Shown: positions 51,702 through 60,093 of the stretch, piece after piece | Position numbering within the stretch: position 1 is the first letter of the stretch | How the letters are laid out: each line of letters opens with the position of its first letter | Source of the DNA: Myxococcales bacterium | GTDB taxonomy: Bacteria > Myxococcota_A > Polyangia > Polyangiales > Polyangiaceae | Direction: 5' to 3' | DNA length: 64,000 nucleotides | NCBI GenBank assembly: GCA_016703425.1 | Contig: JADJCA010000027.1 | Span: forward strand, 1-64,000 | The notes under the pieces: model-generated | What the model was told of the DNA's origin: nothing | The model's input: only the letters and a program-made list of their open reading frames with translations | The model's database searches: none | Program-made: the position numbers and the translations under genes

Positions 51702-53636
51702 ATGTCGCGCTTTTCGATGCTCAAGCCCCTCGGGTTCATGACGTTGCTCGGTCTCGCGACGGTCCCGGCGTGCGGGTCGGAAGGCCGAAACGTCGCGGCC
51801 GCCGGACCCGGTGCGAGCGACGCTGGCCACGACCCCTTCGGTTGCGGAAGCTGCGAAGGCACGAAGTACAAAGAGTGCGACGCCAAGGGCACCTTCGTCG
51901 CGCACCGCGAGTGTTTCCCCAAGGAGTGCGTCGCCGGTCGTGGTTGCTTGACCTGCGTCCCTGGCGCCGACACCTGCGTCGGAAACGCGATTCACAAATG
52001 CGGCGACAACGGCGAACCGGGCGCGCTCGTCCAGGCCTGTGACGCGGCGGCGGGGCTCGTTTGCTCCGGTGGAAAGTGCAAGACCCCGTGCGAAGCCGTC
52101 GCCGACAAGCCGTCGTACCTCGGCTGTGAATTCTGGGCCGTCGATCTCGACAACGAATACGCGAAGACGCAGCTCGGCTTCGTGAACGACGCGGCGGGCG
52201 CCCCCTGGGGTGTTGCCCTCTCCAACGTAAGCGACACCATCGCCATCGTGAACATCGAGAAGAACGACGCGCCGCTCGGCTCCCCGCCCGACGTCAAGTC
52301 GGTCATGAGCCTCAAGATCGCGCCGAACAGCCTGGAAGAGGTGGCGCTCCCCACGCGCGAGGTCGACGGCACGACGAACGGCGAGAACAACGGACCCGGC
52401 ACATGGGTCTCATCCAACGCCTATCGCATCACGGCCACGGTGCCGATCATCGTCTACCAGTTCAACACGCTGCGGCACACGTTCTCCAACGACGCCTCGT
52501 TGCTGTTGCCGAAGAGCGCGCTCGGCAAAGAGCATCGCGTCGTCGGTTGGCCCGCGGCAAACCCGCTCGAGGTCGAGATGCCCGAGCAGCCCGAGGGCCT
52601 GCCGCCACAAGAGGCACCGATTCGCGACCACTCCTACGTGACCATCGTCGGCACCGAGCCCGGCACGAAGGTGAGCGTCATTCTGGGGGGCGACATCGAA
52701 GGTGGCGGCGCCATTGCGCAGACGAACAAGGGTGGCCTCGTGGAGGTCACGCTCGGGCCTTTCGATGTTCTCAACCTCGAGTCGCGGGCGAAGAAGGTGA
52801 AGGCGGAAGACGTCTTCGCCAATCCCGCGGGCACCTTCACCAAGGGCATCGGCGAGCTCACGGGCACCGTCGTCAACGCGACAGCTCCGGTGGTGGTCTT
52901 CACGGGAAATGAGCGCGCCATCGCCCCCGGCGGCGAGACCAAGTTCGCGCCGCCCGGCTGGGACGCGAGCGGCAGCAACGGATGCACCACCGATCACCTT
53001 GAAGAGCAGATCGTGCCGGCGACGGCGGCGGGGCGAACGTACCTCGCCACGCGAAGCCCGATCCGCTCGACGGGCAGCTACGCCGAGCCCGACATCGTAC
53101 GCTTCATGGGCCTCGCGGCGCCGGCGACCATCAAGACGAACCTCCCGCCACCGGACGCGTCGTTTACGCTGCAGCCAGGCGAGGTTCGCGACGTGGCGAC
53201 CATCACCGACTTCACCGTCGAGTCGACAGAGCCGGTCGTCGTGGCACAGATGCTCGTGGCTCAGTGCTACTCCACGGCGTCGGTGGGCGACTCCTCTCTG
53301 TCGCTCTTCCCGCCCGTCGATCAGCTCCGCGGTGAATACGTGTTTCTTACACCCAAATCGTGGCAGACCAACTGGGTCGTCGTCGGCATGCCCGAGGGGA
53401 CCAACGTGAAGCTCGATGGCAGCGACCTGCCGGTCACGTGCATTCCCGCCACCGTGGGGCCGCTGCTCGGGCAGAACTATGTCGTGCGTCGCTGTCCGTT
53501 GCCCGAAGGTGTGCACCGCTTGAGCGCCGACAAGCCTGTGAGCCTCATGGCCTACGGATTCGCCGGGCACGGCTCCTACGCGTACGTCGGCGGCGCCGAC
53601 GTGAAGCCCATCTACGTTCCGCCGCCGCTCAAGTAG
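51702..53636 (+). CDS. IgGFc-binding domain lipoprotein
   Basis: 644 aa. A lipobox (LLGLATVPAC) precedes a Cys-rich N-terminal module (CGSCEGTKYKEC, CVAGRGCLTCVPGADTC). The rest is an IgGFc-binding N-terminal-type domain: EFWAVDLDNEYAKTQLGFVN, AYRITATVPIIVYQFNTLRH, SYVTIVGTEPGTKVSVILGG, VFTGNERA, and a late FLTPKSWQTNWVVVGMPEG. The family name comes from a mucin-like human protein. In bacteria such proteins are surface proteins of unknown ligand. It reads in the opposite direction to the symporter, from a 210-bp spacer. Confidence 0.87.
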   Translation: MSRFSMLKPLGFMTLLGLATVPACGSEGRNVAAAGPGASDAGHDPFGCGSCEGTKYKECDAKGTFVAHRECFPKECVAGRGCLTCVPGADTCVGNAIHKCGDNGEPGALVQACDAAAGLVCSGGKCKTPCEAVADKPSYLGCEFWAVDLDNEYAKTQLGFVNDAAGAPWGVALSNVSDTIAIVNIEKNDAPLGSPPDVKSVMSLKIAPNSLEEVALPTREVDGTTNGENNGPGTWVSSNAYRITATVPIIVYQFNTLRHTFSNDASLLLPKSALGKEHRVVGWPAANPLEVEMPEQPEGLPPQEAPIRDHSYVTIVGTEPGTKVSVILGGDIEGGGAIAQTNKGGLVEVTLGPFDVLNLESRAKKVKAEDVFANPAGTFTKGIGELTGTVVNATAPVVVFTGNERAIAPGGETKFAPPGWDASGSNGCTTDHLEEQIVPATAAGRTYLATRSPIRSTGSYAEPDIVRFMGLAAPATIKTNLPPPDASFTLQPGEVRDVATITDFTVESTEPVVVAQMLVAQCYSTASVGDSSLSLFPPVDQLRGEYVFLTPKSWQTNWVVVGMPEGTNVKLDGSDLPVTCIPATVGPLLGQNYVVRRCPLPEGVHRLSADKPVSLMAYGFAGHGSYAYVGGADVKPIYVPPPLK

Positions 53637-53646
53637 GTTCGCGTTC

Positions 53647-54878
53647 TCAGCAACCGACGGGCTTCACCACGTACGTGATGGGCGCGGGCGACGCGCCTTC
53701 GACGACGACGGTGTAGGTCTCGCCGGCCGCCGGGCTCCAACCCTGCGCCCGGAACGCCGCCGTGCCGTAGACGCCGAAGCCCTGGTTGAGGGGAAGCATC
53801 GTCATAGGGAGCGTTGCGTTGTCGGAGGCCCGCGTCACGGTCATCTTCGACGCGACGCCGCCCTTGTGGTGGAAGGTCCACGTCCAGCCGGCCGCCTGGA
53901 GCGGCACGAAGCCCGCGGGCGGAAACGATAGCCACTCGGGCGACGGTCCCGTGCCGGAGCCGTCGAAGACGCCGAGGCATTGCGAGCTGCCGTAGGGGCC
54001 GCCGCCGCCGTAGTAGCCGATGCCCACGGCGCCGAGGGGCGGGTTTAGGACCCAGCGGCGGTGGCCGAAGGTTGTGTCGTTGCCGGATCCTCCACGAACT
54101 GATCGATGGCGTCCGCCGGCACGCGCTGTCCCCAGCCGATGTTCGCGGAGCCCGCGCCGGCGGCGCCCGCCGACGAGTAGCACTTCGCCGTCGGTTCGGG
54201 CGCGTGGGGGTTCGCCGCGGTGCCCGGCGGGTTCCACGCGGTGACGGCGCCGCAGGCCATGTACGTCGCGCGCGCCCCGGCGGCCTCGACGACGGGCGCG
54301 AGGCCGACGAGGTATCGGAACATCGCGAGGCGCGTCAGCGTATCGTCGATGCCCTTCTGCGAGAGCGTGCCCGGATCGCACTCCGTTGCGCCCGGCGTCC
54401 AGGGCGATGGGTCCGTGAGGGCGTGGCCCTGATTCCACGACGCGCAGACCTGCGCCTCGGTGTGGCTCGCGGGATCGCCGGGCGGCGCTGACTGGCACGT
54501 TCCGCTGCCGCTCGACACGAAGCCGGGGCTGCAGACGCATTGCCCCGTGGCTGCTTCGCAGCGCGCGCCGGCTCCGCACGTGACGCCGTTGCAGCGATCA
54601 AGGGCACCCGACTCGGAGCCGCCGTCATTCGGTGGCAGCTCACGTGGCAATGCGCCGCCGTCGCCGATGGCCGGCAGCGGCGGCACACCGAGCGCTCCGC
54701 CGTCGGAGCCGCCCGTCGTGGTGACGCTTGTGGCGGGCGTCGGGTACGACGTTCCGAGGTTCTCGCTCTGTCCTTCGCCGAAGCGAACGTCGTCGTAGCC
54801 GAGCATCTGCCCGCAGCCCACGGCGCACACCGAGAGCAGGGCCGTGGCGCTCGCGAGCCATCGCGCGTGGGTCTTCAT
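53647..54878 (-). CDS. CAP/SCP-like secreted lipoprotein, one-base frameshift
   Basis: Two overlapping frames make one protein of ~410 aa. The first half (ATG at 54878) has a lipobox (LLSVCAVGC), a long Gly/Ser/Pro linker, an EGF-like Cys motif (CNGVTCGAGARCEA, CVCSPGF) and the helix LTRLAMFRYLVGLAPVVEAA. The second half has GHRRWVLNPPLGAVGIG, a signature of CAP-like secreted proteins, then a C-terminal beta domain ending VVKPVGC. The join is near 54083-54086, where one added G connects FVEDP to GNDTTFGHRR. As written the first part stops at 54045. Confidence 0.8.
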
Positions 54879-54879
54879 C

Positions 54880-55674
54880 TTAGAAGCGCCCCGCGGCGAG
54901 GATCTGTTGGCTCGTGGCGCGAATCTCGACGCCGCGCTCTTGCGAGGGCTTGCCGAAGACGAGAAGCGCGACGGACGCTGTGGCGAGGATCGCGCCGGCA
55001 GCGAAGGCGATGGTCGCGGCCTCGGCTTGCCCGCGACCGCGATCGAAGGCCGCGCGATCGGCCTCCGAGCACCTGTCGTTGGGACAGCGCTCTTGCAAGC
55101 TCGAGCGTTCGCTCGCCGAGAGGCCGAGGAAGACCGCGCCGGCGCTGGCTGAGAGCGCCGCCACGCCGAGGCCGACGAACGCAATGTTCCGCGTGACCGG
55201 CGCGCTCGCCGGCGGTGGCTCCTTCGCGGGAGCCTCGCGCTTCTAAGGAACCGGCGGCGCCTCGAGCACGATGACGTGACGCTCTCGCTCAGCGAGCGTG
55301 ACGACCTGTTTCGTGGCGATCTTTCCGTCGGCGCCTCGGACGACGATCTCGTGCGTGCCCGGATCGAGTTCGAGGTCCGCGTTGAGCTCACCCTTCGCGA
55401 GGGCCCGAGCGTCCACGATGACGTCGCCGACGAACCCTGCTGCAGGCTTGAGTGAGAGCTTGGGGATGCGCCGCGTCAACGCCTCAATCTCGCGCGCCTT
55501 GGTGCGCGCGCCGTCGCGCTTGCTGGCGAGGTTCTCGCGCGCCTCGAGCAAGCGGCCCTGCGCCGCGAGGCGCGCCGCCGAGGTCGTTGTCGTCCCGGTA
55601 CGCACCGGCTCCGAACGCTGGCGGGCGCCTGCTTCGCTCACGGCCAGGGTGGCGACGAGGACCCAAGGGGCCAT
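54880..55674 (-). CDS. PEGA-like membrane protein split by an in-frame TAG
   Basis: The frame reads ~264 codons with TAG at 55243-55245. Before it are a signal-like start (MAPWVLVATLAVSEAGA, ATG 55674), a helical repeat and a PEGA-type sandwich (ADLELDPGTHEIVVRGADGK, RERHVIVLEAPPVP). After it the same frame continues with a linker (REAPAKEPPPASAPVTR) and two hydrophobic helices (IAFVGLGVAALSASAGAVFL, AATIAFAAGAILATASVALL) flanking CPNDRC. This PEGA-linker-double-helix order is common in Myxococcota proteins, so both parts are one gene. The stop is either a nonsense mutation or a base error. Confidence 0.72.
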
Positions 55675-55810
55675 GAGGAGGGGGGCGGCGATGCGGGGCA
55701 CGTTGACGACAATCCAAGGCGCGTGCCGCGCCGCCGACGCTCGAAGGACCGGAGTTTTACGCCGTTTCGTCGTGAGTCCTTGGATCCACCCGGCGGCGGC
55801 GCGGAGGCCG

Positions 55811-55849
55811 TTGCATGCCGCGTACAAGGTCGTTGCACACCGTGTGCAA
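55811..55849. promoter_or_regulatory. Twin 17-bp dyads, 22 bp apart
   Basis: Site 1 is TTGCATG-CCG-CGTACAA (55811-55827, 5 of 7 arm positions complementary). Site 2 is TTGCACA-CCG-TGTGCAA (55833-55849, perfect arms). Including the trailing GG, 15 of 19 positions are identical between sites. The start-to-start distance of 22 bp is two helical turns, as expected for cooperative repressor dimers. They lie between the PEGA-type and thioesterase genes. Confidence 0.6.
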
Positions 55850-55865
55850 GGGGGGCCTTCTAGCA

Positions 55866-55900
55866 GTACCTCGACCCATCGATTTTGATGGGTCGAGTAC
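55866..55900. other. Strong hairpin 1 in the PEGA-thioesterase spacer
   Basis: Arms CTCGACCCATC (55870-55880) and GATGGGTCGAG (55887-55897) are perfect complements, with loop GATTTT and an outer GTA/TAC extension past a one-base bulge. There is no T-run after either side, so a rho-independent terminator is unlikely. It may act in mRNA leader structure or as a cruciform. Confidence 0.6.
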
Positions 55901-55945
55901 GGCAAGCGAGACCGAAACGCCGGGACACAAACCTTTGGACACGAG

Positions 55946-55990
55946 GGGTTCGAGTTTGCCCCTCCCTCGTCGCGGGGCGAACTCGAACCT
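55946..55990. other. Strong hairpin 2 in the PEGA-thioesterase spacer
   Basis: Arms GTTCGAGTTTGCCCC (55948-55962) and GGGGCGAACTCGAAC (55974-55988) pair over 15 bp with one G-T position; two further outer pairs are possible. The loop is 11 bases. It lies 84 bp before the thioesterase start and could be part of its 5' leader. Confidence 0.6.
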
Positions 55991-56073
55991 ATCGACTTCA
56001 GAGTGTTAGGGTACTGGGCCGTGGGGCCCTACGGAGCGGGGAGCACCGTGGACGGCGCGACGTGGGAGGTTCG

Positions 56074-56880
56074 ATGGGATTGCTCGAACGGCTGGAGGTC
56101 ACGCCCGGACAATCGGGTGCCCTGCGCCTCGTCGTCGTTGACGGCTGGCAACAGGGCCGCGGCGCCTACGGCGGCATCGCCTGCGGGGCCATGGTCGAGG
56201 CCATGGCGACACGATTGCCCGGCGCTGGCAGCGGCCCCCGCCGCGCCCTTCGATCGCTCATGACGACGCTCGTCGTGCCGCTTCAGATCGGCGACGCCGA
56301 GATTCACGTCGACGCGTTGCGCGAGGGCGTCTCCGTGACGACGCTCCGAGCCACCATCCAGCAGGGAGGCCGCGCGGTGGCGCACGGCATCGGCGTCTTC
56401 GGCGCGCCGAGGCCTGTGTCCGCGCCGCCCACGAGCCCGCCGGCACCGCCGCTGGGGCCGTGGACCGAAGTGACCCCAATGCCGCTCCTCGGACCCCCAG
56501 CCCCGCGCTTCACGCAACACTTCGAATATCGGCCTACGGGGTATCTCCCCTATGCCGGGGTTTCGGGCGTGTGTGAGACCTCCGGTTGGATAAGACCGCG
56601 CGGCGCCTCGCCCTGGACCGACTCGCTCATCGCCGCGGTGGCCGACGCCTGGTGGCCTGCTGCGAGCGTGGCGATTCAGCCGCCCACGAACTTTGTCACG
56701 CTCGCGTACACGCTCGAGCTCGTCGCCGGCGCCGAGGGGCTTGACCCGACGGAGCCCTTGTTTCATCGCGGACGCAGCGATGCGAGCGCCAACGGTTACG
56801 CCGTCGACTTCCGCGAGTTGTGGGGCAAAGACGGCCGCCTCGTGGCCATGAACCAGCAAACCCTCGCGCGCCTCGACTGA
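56074..56880 (+). CDS. Thioesterase family protein (TesB-like double hotdog)
   Basis: 268 aa from the ATG at 56074 with GGGAGG just upstream. It has two hotdog halves: an N-terminal DGWQQGRGAYGGIACGAMVE segment with MTTLVVPLQIGDAEIHVDAL, and a C-terminal half containing SLIAAVADAWWPAASVAIQP and a LAYTLELVAGAEG strand. This fits the acyl-CoA thioesterase double-hotdog group that hydrolyses acyl-CoA. The Pro-rich linker between halves (SAPPTSPPAPPLGP) is typical. The exact acyl chain is unknown. It is cytosolic. The 5' region carries dyads and hairpins described separately. Confidence 0.85.
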   Translation: MGLLERLEVTPGQSGALRLVVVDGWQQGRGAYGGIACGAMVEAMATRLPGAGSGPRRALRSLMTTLVVPLQIGDAEIHVDALREGVSVTTLRATIQQGGRAVAHGIGVFGAPRPVSAPPTSPPAPPLGPWTEVTPMPLLGPPAPRFTQHFEYRPTGYLPYAGVSGVCETSGWIRPRGASPWTDSLIAAVADAWWPAASVAIQPPTNFVTLAYTLELVAGAEGLDPTEPLFHRGRSDASANGYAVDFRELWGKDGRLVAMNQQTLARLD

Positions 56881-56965
56881 GCCACGCTGGCCTCGTGGCG
56901 GCCCGTCGGAACTTGGGTTTCAACTTTGGCGGAACTTCGACGGCGGCACGCTGTCGGGCCTTCGG

Positions 56966-58669
56966 GTGAGCGATACACGACCTGGCGGCGGGCACCTTCC
57001 GGGGCGCGGGCGCGGCCCTTTTGCCCCGGACGCGCGAAGGAGCGCCTTGCGCGCGACCCCTCTGGACCTCCTCCACGACGAACCGCTGCCCCGCGCCGAC
57101 TTCACCTTCCTCCGCGAGGCCGTGGCCTTCGCCTTCGAGACCGGGACCGGCGGCGACGTCTTCGAACGCCTCGCGACGGAGATGCCGCTCTTGCCGAGCG
57201 CCTTCGACGACGAACAGTTCGCCAAGGACGTCTTCCTCGACGAGTTGGTCACGCAGTGCATGCCCGTCGTCGCCGAGGGGCGCCCCGTCGCATCGACAAG
57301 CCGCCTGCTCCGGAGGCTCGTGGGCCGACCGCCGCGCGACCACGCGACGGTCCGCTTTCGCCAGGCGATTCTGCGTGAGCTCGCGTCGGCGCCCGAGCTA
57401 GCCACGGCCCTCGAGTCCGTCGGAGCGAGACTTCACGAGCTCGCCGACGGCCTGACGACGTCGCCGTCGCTGCGGCTCGACCCCAACCGTCGTCGCCTCG
57501 ACGCGCTCCGCTCCTTCGTCGACGTAGTGCGCGCGTCTTGCTCGTTTCTGCGGGCGACGAGCGGCCTTCGTCGTCTTGGCACATGGGCTACGCGCGTTCA
57601 CGGGAGCGAGGCGTTCTCCCGCGTCGTCGAGCTCTTGGCCTACGAAGAGGGCGCTGCCGAGCTCGACCTCCGCGTCCGCGTCGGCTTCGACGGGCGCATC
57701 CGCGCCTTGGCCGTCGTTGGCGTTCACGAGCGGACGCAAAGCCCCTTCCATGTGCCCTGGTACAAGCGCTGGGCTGAGCGGCTAGGCCTTGTGGCACGGG
57801 GGTACCGCTTCACCGACCAAGAGATCCTGGCGCGCCTCATCGACGAGGTCTACACGGGCATCGAGTCCGAGCTGCTTTGGCTCTTGCTTGTCGTGGGCGA
57901 TATCGATGTTTACCTGGGGATGCTCGCGCTCAAACGGGGCGCCGAGCGCACGGGACTCTCGGTGTGCCTGGCGGAGCTCGGCGACGGAGGCGAGCGAACG
58001 CTCGAGGGCCTCTTCAATCCGTTGCTCGTGGCCGATGGCGTCTCGGTAGTTCCGTGCGATATGCACGCAAATGCACCAGACGCGCTCACCATCGTGACGG
58101 GGCCCAACTCGGGTGGAAAGACGCGGCTGCTGCAGTCACTCGTCTTCGCGCAGCTCTTGGGGCAGGCGGGCTTCTTCGTCCCCGCGCGCCGCGCGCGCCT
58201 GCCCCGCGCCGACGGGCTCTTCGTCTCGCTCCTCGAGCAATCGCGCGCCGATCAGCGCGAAGGCCGCCTTGGCACCGAGCTTCTGCGCATCCGACGCCTC
58301 TTCGAGCGCGTGGGGCCAGGCACGCTCGTCGTCTTGGATGAGCTGTGCGCCGGCACGAATCCGTCGGAGGGCGAAGAGATCTTCCGGCTCGTCGTGCGCC
58401 TCCTCGGCGAGCTTCGGCCCGCGGCGTTCATCACCACGCACCTGCTCGCCTTCGCCGCGCGCATGGCCGAAGAAGAGCGCGCGACGTCGCTCTCGTTCCT
58501 CCAGGTGGAGCTCGACGTTCGCGAGCGGCCGACGTTCCAGTTCGTCCCCGGCGTGGCGACGACGTCGCTCGCGCACCGCACCGCTGCGCGACTCGGCGTG
58601 ACCGAGGAGTCGTTGCGGCGCCTGCTTCAGCAACGCACCGACGAGGAGACGCCGGCCCTCCCTTCGTGA
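56966..58669 (+). CDS. MutS-family ATPase lacking mismatch-recognition domains
   Basis: 567 aa from the GTG at 56966. The C-terminal half is a MutS-type ABC ATPase: Walker A TGPNSGGKT (NALTIVTGPNSGG), FFVPARRARLPRADGLF, a Q-loop region, Walker B TLVVLDELCAGTNPSEGEEI and ITTHLLAFAARM. The N-terminal half is helical (lever/clamp-like) and lacks MutS domains I and II and any Smr endonuclease tail. It therefore belongs to the short MutS-like ATPases whose biological role is mostly unclear. It is not adjacent to mutL or to the MutH gene. Cytosolic. Confidence 0.88.
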   Translation: MSDTRPGGGHLPGRGRGPFAPDARRSALRATPLDLLHDEPLPRADFTFLREAVAFAFETGTGGDVFERLATEMPLLPSAFDDEQFAKDVFLDELVTQCMPVVAEGRPVASTSRLLRRLVGRPPRDHATVRFRQAILRELASAPELATALESVGARLHELADGLTTSPSLRLDPNRRRLDALRSFVDVVRASCSFLRATSGLRRLGTWATRVHGSEAFSRVVELLAYEEGAAELDLRVRVGFDGRIRALAVVGVHERTQSPFHVPWYKRWAERLGLVARGYRFTDQEILARLIDEVYTGIESELLWLLLVVGDIDVYLGMLALKRGAERTGLSVCLAELGDGGERTLEGLFNPLLVADGVSVVPCDMHANAPDALTIVTGPNSGGKTRLLQSLVFAQLLGQAGFFVPARRARLPRADGLFVSLLEQSRADQREGRLGTELLRIRRLFERVGPGTLVVLDELCAGTNPSEGEEIFRLVVRLLGELRPAAFITTHLLAFAARMAEEERATSLSFLQVELDVRERPTFQFVPGVATTSLAHRTAARLGVTEESLRRLLQQRTDEETPALPS

Positions 58670-58686
58670 GCGCGTCCTCTGCAAGG

Positions 58687-59277
58687 CTACGGAGTCATGA
58701 CGTGGGTGGCGACGAGGATGCCCCAGAGCGCGAACCAGCCGAAGAACTGCGCCACCAAGATCAGCGTGAGCGGCGCGAGCTCTCGCGCGGCGTGGGCTCC
58801 GCCTTCCAGCGGAGTCTTCCGAACGAGCAGGGCCACAAGCGCGAGCGACGTCCACGTCCACACGTGATTCCAAGGGCAGAAGGGGCACAGCGCCGGCAGT
58901 CGTACGAGCAATTGGAAGAAGCGGAAGGTGAAGAGCGTGCCCAGGAAGAGCGCCACCGCGAGCAGCCGCACGAGCAGCCCCTTCGCCGCGGGATAGCGGC
59001 GACGCCCCACCGCGAAGAACGCGAGGCACCCGACAAAGAAGCCGAGCCCGAGCAGCGCGTTCGGGACAAAGAAGGCGCGCGCTTCGGGCGTCCGTAGCAC
59101 CACGTCACAGTCGATGGCTTGGGTCCACGAGCAGAGGCCCGTGTGCGGCGTCACCCAGCCGGCGCGCAGCGCGACGTAGCGCCACGAGAGGTAGGCGCAG
59201 TCGAACACGGTGATCGCCAACACCGCCTCGAGCGCGCGGGTCGTACGACACGGTCTTTGGCTCGCGTTTTGGAGCAC
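58687..59277 (-). CDS. Vitamin K epoxide reductase family protein
   Basis: About 196 aa from the GTG at 59277. An ATG start would need read-through of the tRNA gene, so it is rejected. It has four or five membrane helices and the VKOR cysteines: the loop pair CSWTQAIDCDVVLRT and the active-site CPFCPWNHVWTW. VKOR homologues pass electrons from DsbA-like thioredoxins to quinone, so it would support disulfide formation in exported Cys-rich proteins, which are abundant in this window. No fused thioredoxin domain is seen. Confidence 0.85.
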   Translation of the reverse strand: MLQNASQRPCRTTRALEAVLAITVFDCAYLSWRYVALRAGWVTPHTGLCSWTQAIDCDVVLRTPEARAFFVPNALLGLGFFVGCLAFFAVGRRRYPAAKGLLVRLLAVALFLGTLFTFRFFQLLVRLPALCPFCPWNHVWTWTSLALVALLVRKTPLEGGAHAARELAPLTLILVAQFFGWFALWGILVATHVMTP

Positions 59278-59291
59278 AAGACCCCGAAGAG

Positions 59292-59364
59292 TGGAGCCGA
59301 GGGGGATCGAACCCCTGACCTCATCCATGCCATGGATGCGCTCTCCCAGCTGAGCTACGGCCCC
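59292..59364 (-). tRNA. tRNA-Ala(GGC)
   Basis: On the minus strand a full cloverleaf can be drawn: acceptor GGGGCCG pairing with CGGCTCC including the G3-U70 pair that marks alanine tRNAs, D-arm GCTCAGCTGGGAGAGC, anticodon stem CATCC/GGATG with loop ATGGCAT (anticodon GGC, reading GCC), T-arm AGGGG-TTCGATC-CCCCT, and discriminator A. The 3' CCA is not encoded. Confidence 0.96.
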
Positions 59365-59477
59365 GGGAAGGGGATTCTCTTACTGCGAGATCGCCCTCGT
59401 GTCTCGAAATTTCGGCGCGCGCGACGCTCCTCCGTGATCGGTGCTCCTGGCGGCGGGTCCTGACGGGCGCGCGGCCT

Positions 59478-60047
59478 CTACTTCTTCTTGGGATCGGCCG
59501 GCGGGACGATCTCGATGGGCCAATCGAGGGTCATGTCGGAGCCGGCCCAGGGCGGGTAGGTGAGCCGTGAGAACGCTTGGAGGGCGCACTTTCCCGTGGG
59601 CTTGCCTTCGAAAGGAGGGCCGAGCGTTGCTTCCTTGAGGCGTCCGTTGTGGCCGAGCACGAGGTGCATCTGGCCCGAACCCCAAGGGCCCCCGACTTTG
59701 CCGTCTTCGTCGGTGGCGGCGCCGCAGTTCTGCTTCACCTGCCGCGCTGCGCGCTTCAGGACGACCTCGGTGCCTTCCTTGTCGTATTCGTCGGAGCGCC
59801 GCTGCTTTGGCGGGCCGGAGACGGGCTCTGTCGTCGCCGCCGTCGAGTCGTCTTCTTTCGGGGTCTTCTTGGCGGTGGACGCGAGGTCCTTCGAGCGCCG
59901 CGTCGTGTCGGCGGTTTCGGAGGTTGAGTCCCACTTCGGCGTCTCGTCGGCCGTTGTGGTCGCGGCCGGATCTTCAGCCGGCTTCTTGGAGCCCCCGCAA
60001 CCGACAGCCAACGCGAGGCAGATCGACGTGCAGATCAGCGTTCGCAT
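59478..60047 (-). CDS. Lipoprotein with TonB/AgmX-like C-terminal domain
   Basis: 189 aa from the ATG at 60047. A lipobox (SICLALAVGC) precedes a Thr/Lys/Asp-rich linker (TADETPKWDSTSETAD). The C-terminal part (EVVLKRAARQVKQNCGAATD, GSGQMHLVLGHNGRLKEATL, KCALQAFSRLTYPPW) is the AgmX/PglI or TonB-C type fold, with strand VVLGxNGxV and the closing helix AFSRLTYPPW. Such domains in Myxococcota take part in envelope or motility complexes; here the partner is unknown. It follows the tRNA on the same strand. Confidence 0.75.
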   Translation of the reverse strand: MRTLICTSICLALAVGCGGSKKPAEDPAATTTADETPKWDSTSETADTTRRSKDLASTAKKTPKEDDSTAATTEPVSGPPKQRRSDEYDKEGTEVVLKRAARQVKQNCGAATDEDGKVGGPWGSGQMHLVLGHNGRLKEATLGPPFEGKPTGKCALQAFSRLTYPPWAGSDMTLDWPIEIVPPADPKKK

Positions 60048-60093
60048 GGAAACGCATGTACCACAGGTTTGGCGGGGCGGCCTTTGCTGCCGC

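Noticed and set aside
55866..55900. Hairpin as a rho-independent terminator
   Set aside because: There is no T-run after the stem on either strand.
55946..55990. Hairpin with TTCGAG as a tRNA or tRNA fragment
   Set aside because: Only a T-arm-like word is present; the pairing is one long stem, with no acceptor, D- or anticodon arm.
25633..58669. MutH and the MutS-like ATPase as a working repair pair in this locus
   Set aside because: They are 30 kb apart and the MutS-like protein lacks mismatch-binding domains. No mutL is present.
59278..59328. ATG start for the VKOR gene at 59328
   Set aside because: It would translate the tRNA-Ala sequence (DEVRGSIPLGS), a known false-start pattern.
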